From positions 1 through 6,236 of the forward strand of contig CALGZY010000015.1 of assembly GCA_937934355.1 (NCBI GenBank): 6,236 nucleotides of DNA. The letters run 5' to 3'. How positions within the stretch are numbered: the stretch's first letter is position 1; each line of letters begins with the position of its first letter. The stretch is from an uncultured Collinsella sp. (lineage in GTDB: Bacteria > Actinomycetota > Coriobacteriia > Coriobacteriales > Coriobacteriaceae). A model generated the notes under the pieces. The model was given only the letters and a program-made list of their open reading frames with translations. It was not told where the DNA came from and ran no database searches. Shown piece by piece: positions 1 through 5,235 of this stretch. The position numbers and the translations under genes were made by a program.

Positions 1-863
1 GCCTTGTTCTTGGCCTGGCGGGCCTTGGGCGAGCTGCGCACCCACTCGAGCTCGGCCTCCATGCGCTTGGCGAGCTTGGCGTCGCGGTTGCCCTGCGCCT
101 CGATACGGGCGGCTTTGGTCTCCAGATACGTGGAGTAGTTGCCCTTGTAGGGATAAAGGTGACCGCGGTCGACCTCGCAGATCCACTCGGCAACGTTATC
201 CAGGAAGTAGCGGTCGTGTGTGACGGCAAGCACCGCGCCTTGGTAGTTGTGCAGGAAATGCTCGAGCCACAGGATCGACTCGGCGTCCAGGTGGTTCGTG
301 GGCTCGTCGAGCAGTAGCAGGTCGGGAGCCTCGAGCAGAAGCTTGCACAGGGCCACGCGGCGGCGCTCGCCGCCGGAAAGCACGTTGACCGGCATGTCAG
401 AATCGGGCAGCTGCAAGGCGTCCATGGCCTGGCCGAGCTTGGAATCGATATCCCAGCCGTCGGCGGCGTCGATCTCGTCCTGGAGCTTGCCCATCTCGGC
501 CATGAGTGCGTCCATGTCGCAATCCGGGTCGCACATCTCCTCGCCGATCTTGTTGAAGCGATCGACCTTGGCGATCATATCGCCAAACGCCATGCGCACG
601 TTCTCGATGACGGTCTTGTCGTCGTCGAGCGGCGGCTCCTGCTGCAGGATGCCCACGGTGTAGCCGGGGGTGAGCCTGGCATCGCCGTTGGAGACCTCCT
701 CAATACCGGCCATGATCTTAAGCAAGGTCGACTTACCCATGCCGTTGGGGCCCACGACGCCGATCTTGGCACCGGGGTAGAAGCTCAGGGTCACGTCGTC
801 AAGAATTACCTTGTCGCCATGGGCCTTGCGAGCCTGATACATCTGGTAGATAAACTCCGCCAT
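1..863 (-). CDS. ettA: Energy-dependent translational throttle protein EttA (ABC-F), N-terminal half, cut by window edge
   Basis: This is an ABC-F ATPase that acts in the cytoplasm on the ribosome E site, where it couples the ATP/ADP ratio to the first steps of elongation (known for E. coli EttA). 287 codons are visible out of roughly 555 in the family; the second ATPase domain lies beyond position 1. Visible in order: N-terminus MAEFIYQMYQ, very close to the E. coli start; Walker A GPNGMGKST at residues 38-46; an acidic helical insert at about 95-140, the EttA arm region; signature LSGGERRRVAL at 162-172; Walker B LLLLDEPTNHLD at 182-193; H-loop His216; then the charged linker at about 230-287. 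There is no transmembrane part, which separates it from ABC transporters. The start at 863 is set by this N-terminus and an AAAGGA site (876-881) 12 nt upstream, slightly far. Uup-like ABC-F proteins are the alternative, but the arm and N-terminus favour EttA. Confidence 0.93.
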   Translation of the reverse strand, partial: MAEFIYQMYQARKAHGDKVILDDVTLSFYPGAKIGVVGPNGMGKSTLLKIMAGIEEVSNGDARLTPGYTVGILQQEPPLDDDKTVIENVRMAFGDMIAKVDRFNKIGEEMCDPDCDMDALMAEMGKLQDEIDAADGWDIDSKLGQAMDALQLPDSDMPVNVLSGGERRRVALCKLLLEAPDLLLLDEPTNHLDAESILWLEHFLHNYQGAVLAVTHDRYFLDNVAEWICEVDRGHLYPYKGNYSTYLETKAARIEAQGNRDAKLAKRMEAELEWVRSSPKARQAKNK

Positions 864-954
864 ATGCCTGTTCTATCCTTTCTACCTGCTGTTTCCCTAT
901 TCTTGTTTCGCTTTAGTGGAAACGAAATGAAAAAACCAGCTCTGAAACTTAACG

Positions 955-981
955 AAAAAGGGGCATGGTTGCCCATACCCC
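955..981 (-). terminator. Intrinsic terminator of the sdpR-sdpI operon
   Basis: On the minus strand, 981 to 960 forms a 9-bp stem (GGGGUAUGG with CCAUGCCCC, one G-U pair) closed by a GCAA tetraloop, followed directly by five T at 959-955. On the plus strand the G-U pair becomes a C-A mismatch and no T-run follows, so it works in the minus direction only. It lies 66 nt after the sdpI stop and about 90 nt before ettA, separating the two transcription units. Confidence 0.88.
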
Positions 982-1047
982 CTAATACTACCTGGGAAAA
1001 GTCCCCCGGAACATACTATGAACTGCGTACGCTAGTTTTCCGCAACC

Positions 1048-1752
1048 TTAGCGAGCGGCTCGCTGCGATTTGCGCCACAGCAGATACGAGTAGACGTAGA
1101 CGGCTCCGGCCGAACCAAACGCCAGCACCGCAATCACCGCGGCGACGACTTCACTCGAAAGCACCGCACCTGCCACGCCCATTACGATGAGGCCAGCACC
1201 CAGCACCATAAAGCAGGCACCGCCAAAGCGCTGCGTACGGCGCCAGTTCTCGGGATCGGCAAGCGCCCAGGGCGTCTTGATACCGAGCGTATAGTTCTGC
1301 TTCACACGCGGCAAGTAGTTGCCTACGCCGATGAACAGCAAACCGACAACACCGGAAATCAGCACGTTGACCGAACCGACCGCCGGCACCACGCCCCACA
1401 CCGTGAGCTCTCCCAGCCAGCTTATGGCGCACATGAACAAGGTGAAGGCGATTACGTAGCCCTGATAGAACTTGCCCGAGGTTCGATACGCCTCGCCCTT
1501 GGGGTCGACGCGCGGCACCACGTAGAACATCGCGAGAAACACCAGCGGCAACGCGCCGAGCGCGGAGGCCATCCAACTGGGACCCCAACCGTCGACGGCG
1601 CCGCTCGCTCCCCAGTGCGTGGGAATCTGCGCCGGCAAGCTCGGCATCACCATGAGGTGCGCTACGACATTGGCGACGCACAGAGCGACCAGCGCGATCC
1701 ACACGCGCGGCGATACCCCTGTGGCGTGAATGCTCTTGTTTTCGTTATTCAT
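1048..1752 (-). CDS. sdpI: SdpI-family integral membrane protein (DUF1648 plus SdpI domain), probable immunity or signalling protein
   Basis: 234 residues with about six predicted membrane segments (roughly 17-36, 61-79, 98-118, 121-146, 178-198, 202-226). The loop IPTHWGASGAVDGWGPSW at 43-60 is the DUF1648 hallmark; NYLPRVKQNYTLGIKTPWAL at 145-164 followed by NWRRTQRFGG is the SdpI signature. In Bacillus subtilis, SdpI protects against the SDP cannibalism toxin and, when engaged, holds the repressor SdpR at the membrane. The partner gene directly upstream is an SdpR-like regulator, overlapping by 8 nt, which matches that operon. The start is placed at ATG 1752, not the GTG nine bases earlier, because GGAAGG at 1761-1766 lies 8 nt before this ATG and inside the sdpR coding end, which suggests translational coupling. 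No sdpABC toxin genes are in view, so the ligand is unknown. The family call is firm; the immunity role is inferred. Confidence 0.87.
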   Translation of the reverse strand: MNNENKSIHATGVSPRVWIALVALCVANVVAHLMVMPSLPAQIPTHWGASGAVDGWGPSWMASALGALPLVFLAMFYVVPRVDPKGEAYRTSGKFYQGYVIAFTLFMCAISWLGELTVWGVVPAVGSVNVLISGVVGLLFIGVGNYLPRVKQNYTLGIKTPWALADPENWRRTQRFGGACFMVLGAGLIVMGVAGAVLSSEVVAAVIAVLAFGSAGAVYVYSYLLWRKSQRAAR

Positions 1753-2023
1753 CCTTATCACCTTCCGTGTTTGTAAAGCCCATAAACCAACCGATCAAGT
1801 CCTGCATGACGGTGGTGTTTAAGCTGTAAACGATGTTTTGGCCATGACGTTCGTCGGTCACCAACCCGGCGTTTTTGAGCGTCGCCAAGTGATGGCTCAG
1901 CGACGGCTTACTGATATCGAAATGCTCGGCAAGCTCCCCCGCCGTGCAATTACCCTCGCGCAGCAACTCCAAAATGCGCCGTCGCGTTGGATCGGCAAGC
2001 GCCTTAAAACCCTCTCCCGGCAT
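1745..2023 (-). CDS. sdpR: ArsR-family winged-helix autorepressor, SdpR-like
   Basis: 92 residues with the compact ArsR/SmtB fold. FKALADPTRRRILELL (6-21) is the typical first helix pair, and ISKPSLSHHLATLKNAG (37-53) is the recognition helix of the winged HTH, followed by the wing RHGQNIVYSL (59-68). The tail NTTVMQDLIGWFMGF (69-83) closely follows the SdpR pattern. No CxC metal site is present (one cysteine only), so it is not a metal sensor of the usual type. It probably represses its own operon through the TTAGA-N6-TCTAA palindrome over its promoter. The start is set at ATG 2023 by the AGGAGGT site at 2027-2033. The upstream in-frame ATGs (2041, 2038) would put that site inside the gene and have no ribosome site of their own. 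Its 3' end overlaps sdpI by 8 nt. Confidence 0.9.
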   Translation of the reverse strand: MPGEGFKALADPTRRRILELLREGNCTAGELAEHFDISKPSLSHHLATLKNAGLVTDERHGQNIVYSLNTTVMQDLIGWFMGFTNTEGDKDE

Positions 2024-2026
2024 AAG

Positions 2027-2033
2027 ACCTCCT
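2027..2033 (-). promoter_or_regulatory. Shine-Dalgarno site that fixes the sdpR start
   Basis: AGGAGGT on the minus strand, with 4 nt between AGGAGG and ATG 2023. It is the only strong ribosome site here and decides the start against two in-frame ATGs upstream at 2041 and 2038. Confidence 0.8.
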
Positions 2034-2057
2034 CTCATCATCTCTCATGACGCGCAC

Positions 2058-2086
2058 ACTATACTCGATATTTAGATGTTTGTCTA
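2058..2086 (-). promoter_or_regulatory. Sigma-70-type promoter of sdpR-sdpI
   Basis: On the minus strand, TAGACA (2086-2081, 5 of 6 to the -35 consensus) is followed by exactly 17 bp and then TATAGT (2063-2058, 5 of 6 to the -10). Transcription should start near 2051, giving a leader of about 28 nt to the sdpR ATG at 2023. The palindrome at 2072-2087 covers the -35 and upstream spacer, so a bound repressor would block RNA polymerase. Confidence 0.72.
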
Positions 2087-2087
2087 A
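2072..2087. promoter_or_regulatory. Probable SdpR (ArsR-family) operator
   Basis: TTAGA-TGTTTG-TCTAA is a perfect 5-bp inverted repeat with a 6-nt centre, lying over the -35 box and spacer of the sdpR promoter. A further half-site, ATCTAA at 2090-2095, pairs with TTAGAT at 2072-2077. ArsR-family dimers typically bind AT-rich palindromes of this size in their own promoters, so autorepression is the natural reading. Binding by this particular protein is inferred. Confidence 0.6.
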
Positions 2088-2105
2088 CTATCTAATTCAG
2101 GAACA

Positions 2106-2124
2106 TATATAGAACATTCGTTCG
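2106..2124 (+). promoter_or_regulatory. LexA-type SOS box overlapping a weak -10, ahead of the small ORF
   Basis: GAAC-ATTC-GTTC at 2112-2123 is an exact match to the Gram-positive/actinobacterial LexA core GAAC-N4-GTTC, and the G at 2124 extends one arm (CGAAC-N4-GTTCG in 9 of 10 bases). Just upstream, TATATA (2106-2111) could be a -10, with no convincing -35; its start site would fall inside the box, a normal place for repression. The box sits about 66 nt before the small ORF at 2190 and about 25 bp upstream of the -35 of the divergent sdpR promoter. One such core is expected by chance roughly every 65 kb, so it is suggestive, not proven. Confidence 0.5.
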
Positions 2125-2143
2125 TATTTAGCCACAATGGAAG

Positions 2144-2369
2144 TTGAAGCAGATGGGCCAGCTCCCTCTATCCGAGAAGGAGATGGACTATGAGTATTGA
2201 CGATGTCCTGACGTTGTTGTTGCTTGTAATCGCGGCTGTGGAGCTCGGCATCCACATTGGAGGTCGAATGAAATAGCCGCCCCCGCGTAATGCGAAGACG
2301 GCCACTTCTCACGCTACAAACGTGTTTTGGAGTTGGCCAACCCGCTGCAACGGGTGCCATCTGCTTCAA
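2144..2369. repeat. 13-bp perfect inverted repeat bracketing the small ORF (possible RNA fold-back)
   Basis: TTGAAGCAGATGG at 2144-2156 is the exact reverse complement of 2357-2369. The next bases inward, GCCA (2157-2160), can pair with TGGC (2334-2337), leaving a hairpin ACCCG-CTGCAA-CGGGT (2340-2355) looped out between. In a plus-strand transcript, the leader just ahead of the ribosome site would thus pair with the 3' region beyond the ORF. This is the kind of long-range closure known from hok-type toxin mRNAs. A small element with terminal inverted repeats is the alternative, but no target-site duplication is visible at the borders. Confidence 0.55.
2190..2276 (+). CDS. 28-residue hydrophobic small protein, candidate type I toxin-like membrane peptide
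   Basis: The ORF begins MSIDDVLTLLLL, continues through VIAAVELGIHIGG and ends RMK: two acids, then a single membrane-spanning stretch (about residues 6-25), then a short basic tail. It is preceded by AAGGAG at 2177-2182, 7 nt before the ATG, which is a strong ribosome site. Size, single span and charge pattern resemble holin-like and type I toxin peptides of Gram-positive bacteria, but I do not recognise a specific family and the resemblance is in shape only. It reads opposite to sdpR and the same way as tcdA, with its own gap on both sides. A LexA-type box lies upstream and a 13-bp inverted repeat encloses it, which supports a regulated small-peptide locus. A chance ORF of this length is possible, but a chance ORF with this ribosome site and an all-membrane composition is less so. 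Confidence 0.6.
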   Translation: MSIDDVLTLLLLVIAAVELGIHIGGRMK

Positions 2370-2397
2370 TCTTATGCGAATCCCGACCCCATTTCAA
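2369..2397 (-). promoter_or_regulatory. Possible antisense promoter facing the small ORF
   Basis: On the minus strand, TTGAAA (2397-2392, 5 of 6 to the -35) is followed by 17 bp and then TAAGAT (2374-2369, 4 of 6 to the -10). Transcription would start near 2362 and run through the 3' part of the small ORF locus, giving an antisense RNA. No clear terminator follows, so this is tentative. Confidence 0.3.
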
Positions 2398-2433
2398 CAA
2401 GCCCAAGGACTCAAATGGAATCGCGATAACACC

Positions 2434-2439
2434 TATAAT
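2434..2439 (+). promoter_or_regulatory. -10 element of the tcdA-tatD promoter
   Basis: A perfect TATAAT lies 44 nt ahead of the tcdA start, giving an expected transcript start near 2446 and a leader of about 38 nt. The -35 region at 2410-2416 is poor (CTCAAA). A 6-bp direct repeat GCGATA flanks the -10 (2423-2428 and 2441-2446) and might be a binding site, although it could be chance. Confidence 0.6.
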
Positions 2440-2472
2440 GGCGATAGCTAAAACACGATTCGCTCCCCCATT

Positions 2473-2477
2473 GGAGG
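2473..2477 (+). promoter_or_regulatory. Shine-Dalgarno site that fixes the tcdA start
   Basis: GGAGG touches the first in-frame ATG (2478), which is too close to be used, and lies 6 nt before the second ATG at 2484, the ideal distance. This moves the start two codons downstream of the longest ORF. Confidence 0.75.
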
Positions 2478-2483
2478 ATGTTT

Positions 2484-3281
2484 ATGACCGAAACCGCAGC
2501 CGCAATTCCCAACGAGACACGCGACACCAAGCTCGAGATCATCATGGGCCGCGAGGCACTCGATAAGCTCGCCAACGCCACGGTGCTGGTGCTCGGCTGC
2601 GGAGGCGTGGGCTCCAACTGCTGCGAGGCACTCGCCCGCGGCGGCATCGGTCACTTCGTCATTCTGGACAAGGACATCATCGCGCCCAGCAATATCAATC
2701 GCCAGGCCATCGCATTTCACAGCACCATCGGCAAGCGCAAGGTCGACGTTATGGAGGCCATGATCAAAGACATCAATCCTGCCGCCACCGTCATCAAGCG
2801 TACCGAATACCTGCTAAGCGACAACATCGATGATTTCTTCGCGAGCGTTTTGGAGCAGACAGGCGGCAAGCTCGATTACGTCATCGACGCCATCGACACC
2901 ATCTCGGCCAAGCTCACCATTGCCAAATATGCTCAGGACCACGACATTCGTTTGGTTAGCTCCATGGGCGGGGCCAACAAGCTCCATCCCGAGTGCCTCC
3001 GCTTTGCCGACATTTTCGATACGGTACGTGACCCCATGAGCCGCATCATGCGCAAAGAGTGTAAGAAACGCGGAATCAAGAGTCTGCACGTGCTGTTTAG
3101 CTGCGAGGAATCGGTTAAGACCCAACCTCGCGACCCGTCCAACATCCACGAGCGTACCGAGTTGGGTACCGCCAGCTTTATGCCGCCCATCATGGGTCAG
3201 ATGATTGCCGGCGAGGTTATCCGCCAGATCAGCGGGCGCGGCACCGAGCGCGTACGCGCCGACGGCCAACGCCTGGACTAG
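2484..3281 (+). CDS. tcdA: tRNA threonylcarbamoyladenosine dehydratase (TcdA/CsdL, ThiF-HesA fold)
   Basis: 265 residues, close to the 268 of E. coli TcdA (YgdL/CsdL). The enzyme uses ATP to turn t6A37 of ANN-reading tRNAs into the cyclic form ct6A, improving decoding. Visible in the E1-like fold: nucleotide loop GCGGVGS at 38-44; DKD at 62-64 for ribose contact; NINRQ at 70-74, including the arginine typical of E1 enzymes; Lys86; and YVIDAIDTISAK at 132-143. Then come the SSMGGANK stretch (159-166) and VFSCEE-like VLFSCEE at 203-209, as in this subfamily. There is no rhodanese or JAB domain, and no thiS or moaD gene is nearby, which argues against ThiF or MoeB. The start is set by GGAGG at 2473-2477. 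A TatD-type gene follows after 14 bp, so the two are probably one operon. The symbol is unrelated to the clostridial toxin TcdA. Confidence 0.88.
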   Translation: MTETAAAIPNETRDTKLEIIMGREALDKLANATVLVLGCGGVGSNCCEALARGGIGHFVILDKDIIAPSNINRQAIAFHSTIGKRKVDVMEAMIKDINPAATVIKRTEYLLSDNIDDFFASVLEQTGGKLDYVIDAIDTISAKLTIAKYAQDHDIRLVSSMGGANKLHPECLRFADIFDTVRDPMSRIMRKECKKRGIKSLHVLFSCEESVKTQPRDPSNIHERTELGTASFMPPIMGQMIAGEVIRQISGRGTERVRADGQRLD

Positions 3282-3295
3282 CAGGATGTCCTGCG

Positions 3296-4078
3296 ATGGA
3301 ACCGCAATTCTTTGACACGCATTGTCATCTTGATTTGATGCTCGGCCCCGATGCTGCAGCCAGTGAGTCGGCGGCGTCGGGTCTGGGGCTCTTTGACTGC
3401 GGGGTCGACCCACGCGACTTTTCGGCCGCAAACGAGCGCGCCCGTCGCCTACCAGGCATCATCGCTGGCGTTGGGCTCCACCCCTGGTGGCTCGCCGACG
3501 GCCGCTGTGGTCCTGCCGAAGTCAATCTGTTTTGCGAAGTTGCTGCCCAAGAGCGCTACATCGGTGAGATCGGGCTCGACTTTTCCGCTCGTTTTGCCGG
3601 AAGTGAGCCGCTACAAATACAGGCATTTGACCGGCTCTGCGATACACTCGTGCAGCATCCTCTTACCGGGCGCGTGGTATCAATTCACGCCGTTCGTTCG
3701 GCAGGAACCGTACTGGACGTCCTCGAATCGCACGGATTACTCATCCCAAACCCCGACTCCCCCGCTATCATCTTCCACTGGTTTAGCGGTACTTCGGACG
3801 AACTCATCCGCGCGCGTAATGCGGGCTGCTATTTTTCCGTGAACGAGCGGATGCTCGCCACCAAGCGCGGTCGCGAATACGCCCGACAGATCCCACTCGA
3901 TCATTTGCTGCTCGAGACCGACGCGCCGACCGAGCCAAACACAGAAACAAGCGCGCAGTCGCTTATCAGATCGCTCGCATGGACCTCAGAACGCATCGCC
4001 TCACTCAAAAACTGTGACGCAAAGCACATCGAGTCGGAGGTTTTGGCAAATTCACGCTCTGTTTTTGGCCTTCGCTGA
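3296..4078 (+). CDS. TatD-family metal-dependent hydrolase (putative deoxyribonuclease)
   Basis: 260 residues, the usual size for TatD proteins, with a complete set of metal ligands of the amidohydrolase TIM barrel: DTHCHLD with His9 and His11; GVGLHPWW at 58-65; GEIGLDF with the bridging Glu91; His131 in SIHAVRSAG; His161 in FHWFSG; and Asp209 in LLLETDAP. TatD relatives are cytoplasmic, Mg-dependent 3'-5' exonucleases or related phosphoesterases; several have also been linked to D-Tyr-tRNA deacylation. The substrate cannot be told from sequence. The sequence is more divergent than canonical TatD/YcfH but nothing essential is missing. The 14-bp gap to tcdA is almost wholly a small hairpin, GCAGG-ATGT-CCTGC (3281-3294), that would bury the weak AGGA ribosome site, so translation may depend on ribosomes finishing tcdA. 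The stop codon abuts a large inverted-repeat element. Confidence 0.86.
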   Translation: MEPQFFDTHCHLDLMLGPDAAASESAASGLGLFDCGVDPRDFSAANERARRLPGIIAGVGLHPWWLADGRCGPAEVNLFCEVAAQERYIGEIGLDFSARFAGSEPLQIQAFDRLCDTLVQHPLTGRVVSIHAVRSAGTVLDVLESHGLLIPNPDSPAIIFHWFSGTSDELIRARNAGCYFSVNERMLATKRGREYARQIPLDHLLLETDAPTEPNTETSAQSLIRSLAWTSERIASLKNCDAKHIESEVLANSRSVFGLR

Positions 4079-4319
4079 CCCCTGTGTGCAAAAAATGCCA
4101 AATATGAGTACTGTTAGCGAAATGATTACATTACTTTGAGCTTTACGACCGCCAGAATAATCTACGATTGTCCATTAACTAACACTTTTACAGTCACTCA
4201 TCCTGCATTTTCGCAATTTTAAACCCCTCCAAACGCTCAAATCACATCTGAAGGGGTCGATTTTGCTGCGACTAAATTAGTGACAGTACTCATATTTGGC
4301 ATTTTTTGCACACGGGGTC
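4077..4319. repeat. Large inverted repeat with AT-rich core between convergent genes, MITE-like or long-hairpin 3' element
   Basis: A 31-bp perfect inverted repeat (4084-4114 against 4283-4313) starts GTGTGCAAAAAATGCC on the left arm and ends GGCATTTTTTGCACAC on the right arm. Outside it the pairing resumes after one bulged T: GACCCC (4077-4082) with GGGGTC (4314-4319). The core of about 165 bp is much more AT-rich than the genes, contains no supported ORF, and holds a smaller pair ACCCCT (4223-4228) / AGGGGT (4252-4257). The left arm begins at the tatD stop codon. No direct target duplication is seen, because the flanks are inverted rather than repeated. It may be a non-autonomous mobile element, or a structured region ending transcripts from both sides. 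Perfect arms over 31 bp imply recent origin or maintained pairing. I see no transposase. Confidence 0.8.
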
Positions 4320-4350
4320 CCGGGGAAGCGACAATTCGACTTCCCGGGAC
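4317..4350 (-). terminator. GC-rich hairpin after frlD, possible terminator lacking a T-run
   Basis: GTCCCGGG at 4317-4324 pairs with CCCGGGAC at 4343-4350, and AAG/CTT extends the stem past a single bulge. It begins 7 nt after the frlD stop on the minus strand, the normal place for a terminator. However, neither side carries a T-run: on the minus strand CCCGTGTGC and then the repeat arm follow. It may act together with the neighbouring large inverted repeat, or be a terminator whose T-tract was separated from it. Confidence 0.45.
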
Positions 4351-4357
4351 TGTTCAC

Positions 4358-5221
4358 CTATTCGGAAATCGGCGCTCCGTGGCCCCAGGAGCCTTCCATG
4401 CCGCACACGGTCGAGGCAAACCCGGCAGCAAAGTCGAGTGCACGCTCGATGGCCTCGGCGCCATCCTCGCCACGCTTGACAGAATCGAGATAGCACATCA
4501 AGAACGAAGTCAGGAACGAGTCACCCGCTCCCATGGTGTCCTTCATATCTGCCACAGGCTTGGCACGCTGCCGATAGTAACGCTCGCCGTCATAGGCAAT
4601 GCAGCCCTCAGCGCCAGCCGTTGCCGATACAAAACGCGGACCTAGGCTCTTCACCCATGCCAGACGCTCGCGAATCTCATCCTCGCTCGCGGCGTCTGCC
4701 GCGCTAAAGAATGCGAAGTCAACGTAGGGAGCAATCTGCTCGTAGTACTCGTCGGTCGAATCGTCCGAGAAGTCAAACGAAACCGTGACGCCCGCGGCCT
4801 TCAACTTGGGAAGTTCGCGCTCGGTAAAGCAATAGTTGCCCGAGTGGACTACGTCGAACTGCTTCATGTACGCAAGGTCAAAGCGATCGAGCACATAGCG
4901 AGCATCACCACGGATGCCACCCTCATTGGAGCCAAGGAAAACACGGTCGCCGTTAACGACGGTCACGCGAGCCGCTCCGTTCTCGCCAATCATCTGCTCG
5001 CACTTGTCAAGCTCGATACCCTCATCCTCGAGGCTTGCAATGACATGCTCGGCAGCGGCGTCATTGCCAAAAATGCCCATATATGCAGAGCGTGCGGCAC
5101 CGCATTTCTTGGCATAAACGGCGAAGTTCACCGCATTGCCGCCAGGATACATGGTATGGATATGCTCGTAGCGATCGACGACGTTGTCGCCAAATCCGAG
5201 CGCGTTAACGTTAAATGCCAT
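4358..5221 (-). CDS. frlD: PfkB-family sugar kinase, probable fructoselysine 6-kinase
   Basis: 287 residues, somewhat longer than E. coli FrlD (261). PfkB/ribokinase marks: GDNVVDRYEH near the start (11-20), which replaces the usual GE/GD sugar-binding opening exactly as in FrlD; PGGNAVNFAVYAKKCG at 26-41 (PfkB signature 1); FDFSDDSTDEYYEQ in mid-protein, an FrlD-like stretch; DTMGAGDSF at 228-236 with the catalytic base Asp234; and CGMEGSWGHGAP near the end, an FrlD-type tail. The enzyme is expected to phosphorylate an Amadori compound (fructoselysine or a close relative) at O6 in the cytoplasm, supplying FrlB. The ORF begins 14 nt after the frlB stop, with AAGGGG at 5230-5235, 8 nt before its ATG, so the two share one transcript. 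Other substrates (glucoselysine, fructose-asparagine) cannot be excluded from sequence. Confidence 0.8.
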   Translation of the reverse strand: MAFNVNALGFGDNVVDRYEHIHTMYPGGNAVNFAVYAKKCGAARSAYMGIFGNDAAAEHVIASLEDEGIELDKCEQMIGENGAARVTVVNGDRVFLGSNEGGIRGDARYVLDRFDLAYMKQFDVVHSGNYCFTERELPKLKAAGVTVSFDFSDDSTDEYYEQIAPYVDFAFFSAADAASEDEIRERLAWVKSLGPRFVSATAGAEGCIAYDGERYYRQRAKPVADMKDTMGAGDSFLTSFLMCYLDSVKRGEDGAEAIERALDFAAGFASTVCGMEGSWGHGAPISE

Positions 5222-5235
5222 GGCCTTTGCCCCTT

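Noticed and set aside
905..923. GTTTC...GAAAC inverted repeat upstream of ettA.
   Set aside because: Only 5 bp with a 9-nt loop and no clear promoter context; chance level.
1025..1032. GCGTACGC palindrome in the sdpI 3' leader.
   Set aside because: An 8-bp palindrome is expected by chance in a GC-rich window and it has no T-run or second copy.
1753..1761. GTG at 1761 as the sdpI start, giving three extra residues.
   Set aside because: The GTG lies inside the GGAAGGTG ribosome site itself; ATG 1752 is 8 nt from GGAAGG.
2024..2041. ATG 2041 or 2038 as the sdpR start.
   Set aside because: AGGAGGT sits between these and ATG 2023, and the extra residues MMRGGL are just the translated ribosome-site region.
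2097..2369. 90-codon minus-strand frame across the small ORF region.
   Set aside because: Low-complexity, charge-scattered product, no ribosome site, and it crosses the LexA core and the inverted repeat.
2314..2481. A minus-strand open frame of 56 codons with a hydrophobic stretch (VLAIAIIGVIAIPFESLG), in the tcdA upstream region.
   Set aside because: It has no ATG, GTG or TTG ahead of the hydrophobic part and no ribosome site, and it lies across the tcdA promoter. 56 open codons are not rare by chance.
2814..3431. Long minus-strand frame (205 codons) opposite tcdA and tatD.
   Set aside because: It is antisense to two genes with complete family motifs, has no ribosome site and no recognisable protein features; it is a codon-usage shadow.
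4117..4280. Looked for an ORF or known RNA within the core of the large inverted repeat.
   Set aside because: Only very short frames (such as a five-codon ATG at 4122) without ribosome sites, and no tRNA, CRISPR or riboswitch pattern that I can recognise.
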